Shown here: positions 1-6,783 of the stretch, one piece after another
How the letters are laid out: every line of letters starts with the position of its first letter
Numbering within the stretch: position 1 is the stretch's first letter
Assembly (NCBI GenBank): GCA_964526035.1
Contig: CAZGKE010000150.1
Location: 1 to 8,388, forward strand
Length of the DNA: 8,388 nucleotides
Reading direction: 5' to 3'
DNA from: DAOMOD01 sp964526035
GTDB taxonomy: Bacteria; Pseudomonadota; Gammaproteobacteria; Xanthomonadales; BPKI01
Notes under the pieces: generated by a model
What the model saw: only the letters and a program-made list of their open reading frames with translations
Told to the model about the DNA's origin: nothing
The model's database searches: none
Program-made: the position numbers and the translations under genes

Positions 1-37
1 CAGAAGCGATGAGCAGGGCAAGGGCAATTCGCAGCAT
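1..37 (-). CDS. Start of a divergent exported protein (partial, truncated at window edge)
   Basis: Reading leftward from the ATG at 37-35, the sequence gives MLRIALALLIAS and then runs off the window. One basic residue followed by an unbroken Leu/Ala/Ile stretch is the n- and h-region of a secretion signal or an N-terminal membrane anchor. The start is supported by a purine-rich GGGAG Shine-Dalgarno sequence (plus-strand complement at 45-49), seven bases upstream. The gene is divergent from the lipoprotein gene at 189. Only 12 codons are visible, so the product cannot be named. The signal sequence and the well-placed ribosome site argue against a chance ORF, but the short length keeps confidence moderate. 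Confidence 0.5.
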   Translation of the reverse strand, partial: MLRIALALLIAS

Positions 38-44
38 GTCGGCT

Positions 45-49
45 CTCCC
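45..49 (-). promoter_or_regulatory. Ribosome binding site of the partial leftward gene
   Basis: On the minus strand this reads GGGAG, seven bases before the ATG at 37-35. It is the main evidence that the leftward start is real. Confidence 0.45.
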
Positions 50-76
50 GGCGCCTTGGTGCGGACCGCCACGCTA

Positions 77-109
77 CACCAGGCGCGCCAAACATGCATG
101 TCACCAGGC
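77..109. other. Palindrome flanked by direct repeats in the divergent spacer
   Basis: The perfect 10-bp palindrome ACATGCATGT (92-101) sits between two direct copies of CACCAGGC (77-84 and 102-109), with starts 25 bp apart. The spacer 38-188 separates two divergent genes for exported proteins, so a regulator-binding site here would be well placed. No clear -35/-10 pair was found on either strand in this spacer. The site may be chance in GC-rich DNA, and no regulator is proposed. Confidence 0.2.
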
Positions 110-174
110 CCGCGCGCCGGATGGACCGTTTCCCTCCCCGAGTGCGTACCTACCGTACATCGACAGTGGTTCCC

Positions 175-179
175 GAGGA
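175..179 (+). promoter_or_regulatory. Ribosome binding site of the lipoprotein gene
   Basis: GAGGA ends nine bases before the ATG at 189. It selects that ATG over the open frame that continues upstream to position 9. Confidence 0.55.
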
Positions 180-188
180 TCCATCCCC

Positions 189-1139
189 ATGAAGAACGCA
201 TCGCTCTTCGCCCCCCTTTTGCTGCTGCCTGTGCTCAGCGCCTGTGGCAGCAGCCACACGCCCGAACAGCTGGCCCGTGACGTCGAGGCTGCCCTGCAGA
301 GTGGCGATATCGACGCCTTTGTCGCCCAGGTCGATTTCGCCGGAGCGCCGGCGATGATGCAGTACATGATGCTGGGAATGGTCGACGAGTGCAGTGGTGA
401 AATACGCTGCAGTATCACCGTGGCCGCGACCGACAAGGAATTCGAGGCGAAGGCCGCCCGCGAGATGGCCGAAGACGGCGCCGAAATGCCCTACCCGATC
501 GCCGGGCTGCTGGAGCTCAAGGGCGAGCCGCGCGAAGGCGCCGCGGAAGGCAACGGCTTCAGCATGTCCTCGCGGATGCCGTTCGCGCTGGTCGGCGACC
601 GCTACCGCATCGCCAGCGGCCGCTACACCGCGGCACGCATGGCCGAACTGCAGGCGACCACCGCCGAGAGCGCGGCAGCAGCGACGCTGGAGCGTGGCGT
701 GATCAATCCCAATACAGGTGACATCGATCCCGGCTGGGTCGACCGGGCCGAGCGCCTGCCGCCGGGCGGCGGAGAAGTCGGCGCTGCCTGGCTGGCTCGT
801 GTTCGCGCCGTGGCCGCGGCAGCCGCCGCCGGCGACCCTGACGCCGCCTTGGAAGCTTCCGGCGAGTGGGGCCACCGCATCTTCAGCAAGACCGACTATT
901 TCGGCAAGGAAGTGCCGATGGAATCGCGCAAGCGCCAGCTGCGCGCGGAGCAGGTGCGCATGGTGGTCGATGCCGAAGTGCTGGGTGGCTATCGTCTCGA
1001 CGACCTGGCCGTCCTCATCATCGAAGGCCGCAACGGTGTCGGCGGCATCGTGCGCGGCGCACAGTTCGTCAAGCTCACCGACAGCGGCTGGGACCACGCC
1101 GGCATCGGGCACCACCTGGTGGAGATTCCTGCCGGTTGA
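189..1139 (+). CDS. Putative outer-membrane lipoprotein of unknown function
   Basis: This encodes 316 aa that I do not recognise as a named family. The N-terminus MKNASLFAPLLLLPVLSAC is a type II signal peptide with lipobox LSAC and the lipidated cysteine at residue 19. The +2 residue is Gly, not Asp, which by the E. coli Lol rule favours the outer membrane. The mature part looks two-part: a helix-like segment ending in GDIDAF (39-44) and a second ending in GDPDAA (215-220), each followed by a region with Tyr-Arg and beta-like character (GDRYRIASGRY; GGYRLDDLAVLIIEG). This resembles a duplicated small alpha+beta domain, possibly NTF2-like, but that is inference. The linker between the halves is rich in Ala, Gly and Pro. 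The ATG at 189 is chosen for its signal peptide and GAGGA site; the frame is open upstream to position 9, but the extra residues are Arg/Pro-rich and lack family character. The gene is co-oriented with acnD, but a 138-bp gap with its own promoter candidate suggests separate transcription. Confidence 0.85.
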   Translation: MKNASLFAPLLLLPVLSACGSSHTPEQLARDVEAALQSGDIDAFVAQVDFAGAPAMMQYMMLGMVDECSGEIRCSITVAATDKEFEAKAAREMAEDGAEMPYPIAGLLELKGEPREGAAEGNGFSMSSRMPFALVGDRYRIASGRYTAARMAELQATTAESAAAATLERGVINPNTGDIDPGWVDRAERLPPGGGEVGAAWLARVRAVAAAAAAGDPDAALEASGEWGHRIFSKTDYFGKEVPMESRKRQLRAEQVRMVVDAEVLGGYRLDDLAVLIIEGRNGVGGIVRGAQFVKLTDSGWDHAGIGHHLVEIPAG

Positions 1140-1151
1140 GGACGCGTGGCA

Positions 1152-1163
1152 TGCAAGGTTGCA
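1152..1163. other. Short inverted repeat upstream of acnD
   Basis: TGCAA-GG-TTGCA is a perfect dyad with 5-bp arms. It lies about 90 bp before the predicted acnD transcription start, inside the spacer after the lipoprotein gene. It has the shape of a small regulator operator, but it is far from the -35 box and no known propionate-regulator motif was recognised. Confidence 0.2.
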
Positions 1164-1181
1164 CGGAGCGAATCCGGCAGC

Positions 1182-1207
1182 CTCGCGCTTTGGCGGCGAC
1201 GCGCGAG
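1182..1207. other. GC-rich hairpin between the lipoprotein gene and acnD
   Basis: CTCGCGC (1182-1188) and GCGCGAG (1201-1207) can form a perfect 7-bp stem around a 12-base loop. It lies 43 bp past the lipoprotein stop and just before the acnD promoter candidate. No T-tract follows, so it is not a canonical intrinsic terminator. It could still pause or protect the upstream transcript. Confidence 0.3.
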
Positions 1208-1217
1208 CAGGAGGCGT

Positions 1218-1247
1218 TTGGTCCGTTCCATCAACGTAGCGGATAAT
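1218..1247 (+). promoter_or_regulatory. acnD: Candidate sigma-70 promoter of acnD
   Basis: GATAAT (1242-1247) matches the TATAAT -10 consensus at five of six positions, which stands out in this GC-rich DNA. A weak -35, TTGGTC (1218-1223), precedes it by 18 bp. Transcription would begin near 1254, leaving a leader of about 24 bases before the ATG at 1278. The weak -35 suggests that an activator may be needed, as would suit a catabolic gene, but that is inference. Confidence 0.42.
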
Positions 1248-1277
1248 GGCGGGCTCATCCACCGTCATGAGCCGCTC

Positions 1278-3872
1278 ATGAATCGCGCCCACCGCAAGCC
1301 GCTTCCCGGCACCAAGCTCGACTTCTTCGACGCCCGCGAGGCGGTGGAAACGATCCAGCCCGGCGCGTGGGCGACGCTGCCCTATACCTCGCGGGTGCTG
1401 GCCGAGAACCTGGTGCGGCGCTGCCAACCGGCGTCCCTGGAAGCCTCGCTGCGGCAGCTGATCGAGCGCAAGCGCGATCGCGACTTTCCGTGGTTTCCGG
1501 CGCGCGTGGTCTGCCACGACATCCTCGGCCAGACCGCGCTGGTGGATCTTGCCGGACTGCGCGATGCCATCGCCGACATGGGCGGTGATCCGGCACAGGT
1601 GAACCCGGTGGTGCCGGTGCAGCTGATCGTCGATCACTCGCTGGCGGTGGAATGCGGCGGCTTCGATCCCCAGGCTTTTGCGAAGAACCGCGCCATCGAG
1701 GATCGACGCAACGAGGACCGCTTCCACTTCATCGACTGGACGAAGAAGGCGTTCCGCAACGTCGACGTGATTCCGCCCGGCAACGGCATCATGCATCAGA
1801 TCAACCTGGAGAAAATGAGCCCGGTGGTCTACGTGCAGGACGGCGTGGCCTTCCCCGACACCTGCGTCGGCACCGACAGCCACACCCCGCACGTCGATGC
1901 GCTCGGCGTGATCGCCATCGGCGTCGGCGGACTGGAGGCGGAGAGCGTGATGCTGGGACGCGCCTCGTGGCTGCGCTTGCCCGACATCATCGGCGTGGAG
2001 CTGAGCGGCCGCCCGCAGCCGGGCATCACCGCCACCGACATCGTGCTGTCGCTGACCGAGTTCCTGCGCCAATCGAAGGTGGTCGGCGCCTGGCTGGAAT
2101 TCCACGGCGAGGGCGCCGCCGCGCTCGGTGTCGGCGACCGCGCCAGCATTTCCAACATGGCGCCCGAGTACGGCGCCACCGCGGCGATGTTCTTCATAGA
2201 CGACAACACGCTCGATTACCTGAAACTTACCGGGCGCAGCGACGAGCAGGTGGACCTGGTCGGGACCTATGCCAAAGCCGCCGGCCTGTGGGCCGATGAC
2301 CTGAAGACCGCGCAGTACGAGCGCACGCTGAGCTTCGACCTGTCGGGCGTGGTGCGCACCATGGCGGGGCCGTCGAATCCGCATGCGCGGGTGTCGACCA
2401 GCGAGCTGGCCGCGCGCGGCATCGCCGGCCCGTGGGAGGAGCGCGCGGGCCTGATGCCCGACGGCGCCGTGATCATCGCCGCCATCACCAGCTGCACCAA
2501 CACGTCCAATCCGCGCAACGTGATCGCCGCCGCGCTGCTGGCGCGCAACGCCAACCGCGCAGGACTCAAGCGCAAGCCCTGGGTGAAGACCTCGCTGGCA
2601 CCGGGCTCGAAAACCGTGCAGCTGTATCTGCAGCAGGCCGGCCTTGAGTCGGAGCTTCAGCAGCTCGGCTTCGGCATCGTCGGCTTCGCCTGCACCACCT
2701 GCAACGGCATGAGCGGCGCGCTCGATCCTGCAATCCAGCAGGAGATCGTCGAGCGCGACCTGTACGCAGTGGCGGTGCTTTCCGGCAACCGCAACTTTGA
2801 TGGCCGCATCCATCCCTACGCCAGGCAGGCCTTCCTCGCCTCGCCGCCGCTGGTGGTGGCCTACGCGATCGCCGGCACTATCCGCTTCGACATCGAGAAG
2901 GACGCGCTCGGCCACGATGCCGACGGTCGTCCCATCACGCTCAAGGACCTGTGGCCCACGGACGAGGAGATCGACGCCGTGGTGAAGGCTTCGGTCAAGC
3001 CGGATCAGTTCCGCAAGGTCTACGAGCCGATGTTCAAGATCAGGGTCGAACAGGGCGAAAAGGTGAGTCCGCTCTACGACTGGCGCGCGCAAAGCACCTA
3101 CATCCGCCGCCCGCCCTACTGGGAGGGCGCGCTGGCCGGCGAGCGCACGATGAAGGGCATGCGCCCGCTGGCCATCCTCGGCGACAACATCACCACCGAT
3201 CACCTGTCGCCGTCGAACGCGATCATGCTGGATTCCGCCGCTGGCGCCTACCTGGCGTCGATGGGCCTGCCCGAGGAAGACTTCAATTCCTACGCCACGC
3301 ATCGCGGCGACCACCTCACCGCACAGCGTGCCACCTTCGCCAACCCCAAGCTGTTCAATGAGATGGTGGTGGAGGACGGCAAGGTGAAGCAGGGCTCGCT
3401 GGCGCGCGTGGAGCCTGAGGGCGAGGTCATGCGGATGTGGGAAGCGATCGAAACCTACATGACGCGCCAGCAGCCGTTGATCATCATCGCCGGGGCCGAC
3501 TACGGCCAGGGCAGTTCGCGCGACTGGGCGGCCAAGGGCGTGCGCCTGGCGGGCGTCGAGGCGATCGTCGCCGAAGGCTTCGAGCGCATCCACCGCACCA
3601 ACCTGATCGGCATGGGCGTGCTGCCGCTTGAGTTCAAGCCCGGCACCACGCGCAAGACGCTGGGTCTTGACGGCACCGAGACCTACGACGTGATCGGCGA
3701 GCGCACGCCTGGCGCAGAGCTCATCCTTGTGGCCCACCGACGGAACGGCGAGAGCGTCGAAGTGCCGGTGACCTGCCGCCTCGATTCCGACGAGGAGGTC
3801 TCCATCTACGAAGCCGGCGGCGTGCTGCAGCGCTTCGCCCAGGATTTCCTGGAGGCGTCGCAGGCGGCCTGA
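1278..3872 (+). CDS. acnD: Fe/S-dependent 2-methylcitrate dehydratase AcnD
   Basis: AcnD is a cytosolic aconitase-superfamily enzyme that dehydrates 2-methylcitrate to a methylaconitate in the methylcitrate cycle of propionate breakdown, in place of PrpD. The product is 864 aa, the usual AcnD length. The three [4Fe-4S] ligands are Cys406 (in SCTNTS) and Cys472 and Cys475 (in CTTCNG). The active-site motif DSHTPH is at 200-205; the PH ending is AcnD-like, whereas housekeeping AcnA typically has DSHTTM. The C-terminal swivel domain carries GDNITTDHLSPS and the GQGSSRDWAAKG substrate loop (Ser746, Ser747, Arg748). The stretch SGVVRTMAGPSNPHARV is also AcnD-like. I chose the ATG at 1278 because the protein then opens MNRAHRKPLPGTKLDFFDAR, matching the family N-terminus; the same frame is open from 1146, but those 44 residues look non-coding. 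The Shine-Dalgarno is weak. prpF lies downstream on the same strand, confirming the AcnD rather than AcnA assignment. Confidence 0.95.
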   Translation: MNRAHRKPLPGTKLDFFDAREAVETIQPGAWATLPYTSRVLAENLVRRCQPASLEASLRQLIERKRDRDFPWFPARVVCHDILGQTALVDLAGLRDAIADMGGDPAQVNPVVPVQLIVDHSLAVECGGFDPQAFAKNRAIEDRRNEDRFHFIDWTKKAFRNVDVIPPGNGIMHQINLEKMSPVVYVQDGVAFPDTCVGTDSHTPHVDALGVIAIGVGGLEAESVMLGRASWLRLPDIIGVELSGRPQPGITATDIVLSLTEFLRQSKVVGAWLEFHGEGAAALGVGDRASISNMAPEYGATAAMFFIDDNTLDYLKLTGRSDEQVDLVGTYAKAAGLWADDLKTAQYERTLSFDLSGVVRTMAGPSNPHARVSTSELAARGIAGPWEERAGLMPDGAVIIAAITSCTNTSNPRNVIAAALLARNANRAGLKRKPWVKTSLAPGSKTVQLYLQQAGLESELQQLGFGIVGFACTTCNGMSGALDPAIQQEIVERDLYAVAVLSGNRNFDGRIHPYARQAFLASPPLVVAYAIAGTIRFDIEKDALGHDADGRPITLKDLWPTDEEIDAVVKASVKPDQFRKVYEPMFKIRVEQGEKVSPLYDWRAQSTYIRRPPYWEGALAGERTMKGMRPLAILGDNITTDHLSPSNAIMLDSAAGAYLASMGLPEEDFNSYATHRGDHLTAQRATFANPKLFNEMVVEDGKVKQGSLARVEPEGEVMRMWEAIETYMTRQQPLIIIAGADYGQGSSRDWAAKGVRLAGVEAIVAEGFERIHRTNLIGMGVLPLEFKPGTTRKTLGLDGTETYDVIGERTPGAELILVAHRRNGESVEVPVTCRLDSDEEVSIYEAGGVLQRFAQDFLEASQAA

Positions 3873-3939
3873 CAAGTCTTGAACCACCAGCGATAGGCTC
3901 GCAGGATTCGGTCCCCAGGCTCATGAGAACCGGGGATGT

Positions 3940-4221
3940 GGTTCGAGTGGTTCGAGACGCCCTTTCGATCGCGCTCCGCGCGCCTCAAGGGCTCCTCACC
4001 ATGAGCGGCATCTGGATTTCGCTTCGCGCGTCTCGATGGCTCCTCACCACGAACGGTTGAGGTGATTCCGATCGCACATACGCTGCGCGATGACTCCTCA
4101 CCAAGAACGGATGGAGCGATCTCGACCGCAGCTTCGCGCGCCTCGATGAAAATTCAGTGCGAACGAGTAACATGCTCGCGATGGCGCGGCTCGCGCCTCG
4201 ATGCTTTCACACCACGAACGG
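3940..4221 (+). repeat. Degenerate tandem intergenic repeat array between acnD and prpF
   Basis: About five direct, diverged copies of one module fill most of the 354-bp acnD-prpF gap. The module is roughly GCTTCGCGCGCCTCGATGG followed by CTCCTCACCACGAACGG. Copies lie near 3971-4008, 4021-4056, 4081-4110, 4131-4165 and 4188-4221. Their GAACGG-like ends start at 4003, 4051, 4105, 4161 and 4216, giving spacings of 48, 54, 56 and 55 bp. A tandem pair GGTTCGAGT/GGTTCGAGA (3940-3957) leads in. The second and fourth copies share the 10-mer GCTTCGCGCG exactly, while the fourth has lost the CTCCTCACC core to an AT-richer stretch. The last copy ends six bases before the prpF ATG. The module resembles dispersed noncoding repeats known in Xanthomonadales and other Proteobacteria (from memory). 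No credible gene lies in 3873-4226. Confidence 0.8.
3959..3992. other. Imperfect hairpin at the head of the repeat array
   Basis: GCCCTT (3959-3964) pairs with AAGGGC (3987-3992), and inside this GCGC pairs with GCGC around a TCC loop, with an unpaired internal bulge between the two stems. It lies about 90 bp after the acnD stop and overlaps the first repeat copy. There is no T-run, so an intrinsic terminator is unlikely. It may be a transcript-stabilising or processing structure within an acnD-prpF message. Confidence 0.3.
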
Positions 4222-4226
4222 GTGAC

Positions 4227-5405
4227 ATGAACCACGCTCCCCAACTCCGCATTCCCGCCGTCTACATGCGCGGAGGCACCTCCAAGGGCGTGTTCTTCCG
4301 TCTCGATGACCTGCCTGAAGCGGCACGCGTGCCGGGGGCGGCGCGTGATGCGCTGCTGCTGCGCGTGATCGGATCGCCCGATCCCTACGGCAAGCACACC
4401 GACGGCATGGGCGGGGCGACGTCGAGCACCAGCAAGTGCGTGATCGTGTCGAAGGCCTCGGTGCCCGATCACGACGTCGACTATCTCTATGGCCAGGTGT
4501 CGATCGATTCGCCCTTTGTCGACTGGAGCGGCAACTGCGGCAACTTGAGCGCAGCGGTCGGGCCCTTTGCCATCGCCGCCGGTCTGATCGACCCGGCGCG
4601 AGTCCCGGTCGACGGAGCCTGCACGGTACGCATCTGGCAGGCCAATATCGGCAAGACCATTCTGGCTCACGTGCCGGTCACCCGCGGCGAGGTGCAGGAG
4701 ACCGGCGATTTCGAGCTCGACGGCGTTGCCTTTCCGGCAGCCGAGATCGTGCTGGAGTTTCTCGATCCCGCCGACGATGAGGCCGACGGCGGCGCCATGT
4801 TCCCGACTGGACACCTGGTGGACGAACTGGAGGTCCCGGGCGTCGGTCTACTTGAGGCGACAATGATCAACGCCGGCATCCCGACCGTGTTCATCGAGGC
4901 CGCGGCCATCGGCTGTGACGGCACGGAGCTGCAGCCGGCGATCAACGAGGATGCGGCCTCACTCGCGCGGCTGGAGGCGATCCGCGTCGCCGGCGCCCTG
5001 CGCATGGGCCTCATCGCATCGGCCGCGGAAGCCGCGACCCGCCAGCACACGCCCAAGGTGGCGATCGTCGCGCCGCCGATGGACTACGTCGCCAGCAGCG
5101 GCAAACGCATCGCCGCGACCGACATCGACCTCAACGTGCGCGCCATGTCGATGGGCAAGCTGCACCACGCCATGATGGGCACCGCCTCGGTCGCCATCGC
5201 CACCGCGGCGGCGGTGCCTGGCACCCTGGTCCACCGTGCGGCTGGCGGCGGCGAACGCACCTCGGTGCGCTTCGGGCATCCTTCAGGCACCCTGCGTGTC
5301 GGCGCCGAGGCGGCGCAGATCGAAGGCAAGTGGAGCGTGCGCAAGGCGATCATGAGCCGCAGTGCGCGGGTGTTGATGGAAGGTCAGGTGCGGGTGCCGG
5401 CCTGA
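4227..5405 (+). CDS. prpF: 2-methylaconitate isomerase PrpF (AcnD partner)
   Basis: PrpF isomerises the methylaconitate released by AcnD into 2-methyl-cis-aconitate, which the cycle's hydratase can use; it is required when AcnD replaces PrpD. The 392-aa length is normal for the family, which has a two-domain diaminopimelate-epimerase-like fold. Diagnostic segments are RIPAVYMRGGTSKGVFF (8-24), DGMGGATSSTSK (59-70), DWSGNCGNLS (99-108) and the C-terminal GHPSGTLRVGAE. From memory, Lys73 and Cys107 of the Shewanella enzyme are active-site residues; Lys70 and Cys104 here occupy the equivalent positions with the same offset of three. The ATG at 4227 matches the family N-terminus; the frame is open back to 4062, but that stretch is intergenic repeat, so a 447-aa model would be wrong. 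The ribosome site is weak. It probably shares a transcript with acnD despite the 354-bp gap, though an internal promoter cannot be excluded. Confidence 0.95.
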   Translation: MNHAPQLRIPAVYMRGGTSKGVFFRLDDLPEAARVPGAARDALLLRVIGSPDPYGKHTDGMGGATSSTSKCVIVSKASVPDHDVDYLYGQVSIDSPFVDWSGNCGNLSAAVGPFAIAAGLIDPARVPVDGACTVRIWQANIGKTILAHVPVTRGEVQETGDFELDGVAFPAAEIVLEFLDPADDEADGGAMFPTGHLVDELEVPGVGLLEATMINAGIPTVFIEAAAIGCDGTELQPAINEDAASLARLEAIRVAGALRMGLIASAAEAATRQHTPKVAIVAPPMDYVASSGKRIAATDIDLNVRAMSMGKLHHAMMGTASVAIATAAAVPGTLVHRAAGGGERTSVRFGHPSGTLRVGAEAAQIEGKWSVRKAIMSRSARVLMEGQVRVPA

Positions 5406-5415
5406 GCCCGTCGGT

Positions 5416-6777
5416 TCAGTAGGCGAACTGATGAAACACCGGGTCCACCGAACCCTGCCAGGGCCCATGGAACAGCTCCAGCTTGCGCTCGGCCGGGCTC
5501 TGGCCGGCGGCGACGAACTCCAGCAGTGGCTCGAGGAAATGCGTCTCGTCTGAGCCATTGCTGTTCAGGCGCGCGCGGCGCCGCAGTCCGTCGGCGGCAA
5601 TCCGCAGCGTTTCCCAGGCGAGCACGCGCACGCTGGTGTCCCGAAAGCGGGTCTTGAAGCCGGTCTTCGGGACGTCATTGCGCAGCGCCTCGCGCTCGTC
5701 GAGCGTCCAGTCCTTGACCAGGTCCCAGGCAGCGTCCAGCGCGGCGTCGTCGTAGAGCAGGCCGACCCATAGCGCCGGCAGTGCACAGATTCGGTTCCAC
5801 GGCCCGCCGTCGGCACCGCGCATCTCCAGAAAATGCTTGAGACGCACTTCCGGGAAGGCGGTGGTCATGTGGTCCTGGAAGTCCTTCATCGTGGGGCGCT
5901 CGCCGGGCAGTGCCGGCAGGCGGCCTTCGAGGAAGTCGCGGAAGCTCTGTCCGGCGCAATCGATGTAACGATCGCCGCGGTAGACGAAGTACATCGGCAC
6001 GTCGAGTACATAGTCGAGATAGCGCTCGAAGCCGAAGCCGTCCTCGAACACGAATCCGAGGAGGCCGGTGCGATCGGGATCGGTGTCGCTCCAGATGTGG
6101 CTGCGGTAGCTGAGGTAGCCGTTCGGCTTGCCTTCTGTGAACGGCGAGTCGGCGAACAGTGCGGTGGCGATCGGCTGCAGCGCCAGGCTGACGCGGAACT
6201 TGCGCACCATGTCGCCCTCGTCGGAAAAATCGAGGTTGGTCTGGATGGTGCAGGTGCGGGTCATCATGTCGAGGCCCAGCGAACCCACCCGCGGCATGTA
6301 GTTGCGCATGATGGCGTAGCGCCCCTTGGGCATCCACGGCATGTCCTCGCGCCGCCACTTGGGCTGGAACCCCATGCCCAGAAAGCCGACCCGGAGCGGA
6401 TCGGCCACGGCCTTCACTTCGCGCAGGTGTCCCTCGACCTCGCAGCAGGTCTGGTGCAGGTCCTCCACGGTCGCTCCGGACAGTTCGAACTGGCCGGCCG
6501 GCTCCAGGGTGATGGAGCCGCCACCTGCCCGCTCCAGCGCGACAGGCAGCCCGTGTTCGCGCACCAGGTTCCAGGCAAAGCGCTCGGCCATGCCCTCGAG
6601 AATGGCGCGGATCCCGCGCTCGCCCTCATATGGCAAGGGTTCAAGCGTGTCCCAATCGAAGCCGAACTTCTCGTGCTCGGTGCCGATGCGCCAGCGCGCG
6701 CGCGGCTTGCAGCCGGACACCAAGTACTCGACCAGCTGGCGCCGACTTTCGATCAGCGGGGAAGGGGCGTCGGCCAA
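5416..6777 (-). CDS. gshA: Glutamate-cysteine ligase, class II (plant-type)
   Basis: This enzyme joins glutamate and cysteine using ATP to give gamma-glutamylcysteine, the first and committed step of glutathione synthesis, in the cytosol. It has 453 aa, typical of the plant/alphaproteobacterial/Xanthomonas-type GCS2 family and unrelated in length to the E. coli-type enzyme. Recognisable segments are GTEHEKFGF (32-40, with metal-binding glutamates), GGGSITLEPAGQFELSG (85-101), TRTCTIQTNLDFSDE (173-187), KPNGYLSYRSHIW (217-229) and RLKHFLEMRGADGGPW (312-327). The start is TTG at 6777-6775, with a GGAG site six bases upstream; the first in-frame ATG is near residue 63 and would delete the conserved GTEHEKFGF motif. 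The gene is convergent with prpF, leaving 10 bp, and divergent from the peptide-binding protein gene. No gshB is visible nearby. Confidence 0.94.
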   Translation of the reverse strand: MADAPSPLIESRRQLVEYLVSGCKPRARWRIGTEHEKFGFDWDTLEPLPYEGERGIRAILEGMAERFAWNLVREHGLPVALERAGGGSITLEPAGQFELSGATVEDLHQTCCEVEGHLREVKAVADPLRVGFLGMGFQPKWRREDMPWMPKGRYAIMRNYMPRVGSLGLDMMTRTCTIQTNLDFSDEGDMVRKFRVSLALQPIATALFADSPFTEGKPNGYLSYRSHIWSDTDPDRTGLLGFVFEDGFGFERYLDYVLDVPMYFVYRGDRYIDCAGQSFRDFLEGRLPALPGERPTMKDFQDHMTTAFPEVRLKHFLEMRGADGGPWNRICALPALWVGLLYDDAALDAAWDLVKDWTLDEREALRNDVPKTGFKTRFRDTSVRVLAWETLRIAADGLRRRARLNSNGSDETHFLEPLLEFVAAGQSPAERKLELFHGPWQGSVDPVFHQFAY

Positions 6778-6783
6778 GCGGAT

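Noticed and set aside
9..188. N-terminal extension of the lipoprotein
   Set aside because: It would bury the signal peptide and lipobox 60 residues inside the protein, and the ATG at 189 has its own GAGGA site.
1146..1277. N-terminal extension of AcnD to 908 aa
   Set aside because: It overlaps the promoter candidate and hairpin, lacks family similarity, and AcnD proteins begin at the equivalent of the ATG at 1278.
1278..3872. Housekeeping aconitase AcnA
   Set aside because: The DSHTPH motif, the KPLPGTKLDFFDAR N-terminus and the downstream prpF all indicate AcnD.
150..3887. A 1245-codon stop-free frame on the minus strand opposite the lipoprotein gene and acnD
   Set aside because: It is a mirror of high third-position GC in the real plus-strand genes. 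Its translation is His/Arg/Gln/Ala-rich, shows no domain, and crosses an intergenic region and two unrelated genes.
3912..3937. TCCCC...GGGGA inverted repeat after acnD as an intrinsic terminator
   Set aside because: The stem is only 5 bp with a 16-base loop and no T-tract. Termination here would also cut prpF from acnD without another good promoter in evidence.
3985..4173. A 62-codon minus-strand frame with repeating VRSHR peptides in the acnD-prpF gap
   Set aside because: The peptide periodicity comes from the intergenic DNA repeat, and there is no ribosome site or conserved domain. Such frames are often mis-annotated as small hypothetical proteins.
3940..4221. Repeat array as a CRISPR
   Set aside because: The copies are strongly diverged and there are no unique spacers of constant length between identical repeats, no leader and no cas genes nearby.
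4062..4226. N-terminal extension of PrpF to 447 aa
   Set aside because: The extension is translated repeat sequence, and family N-termini match the ATG at 4227.
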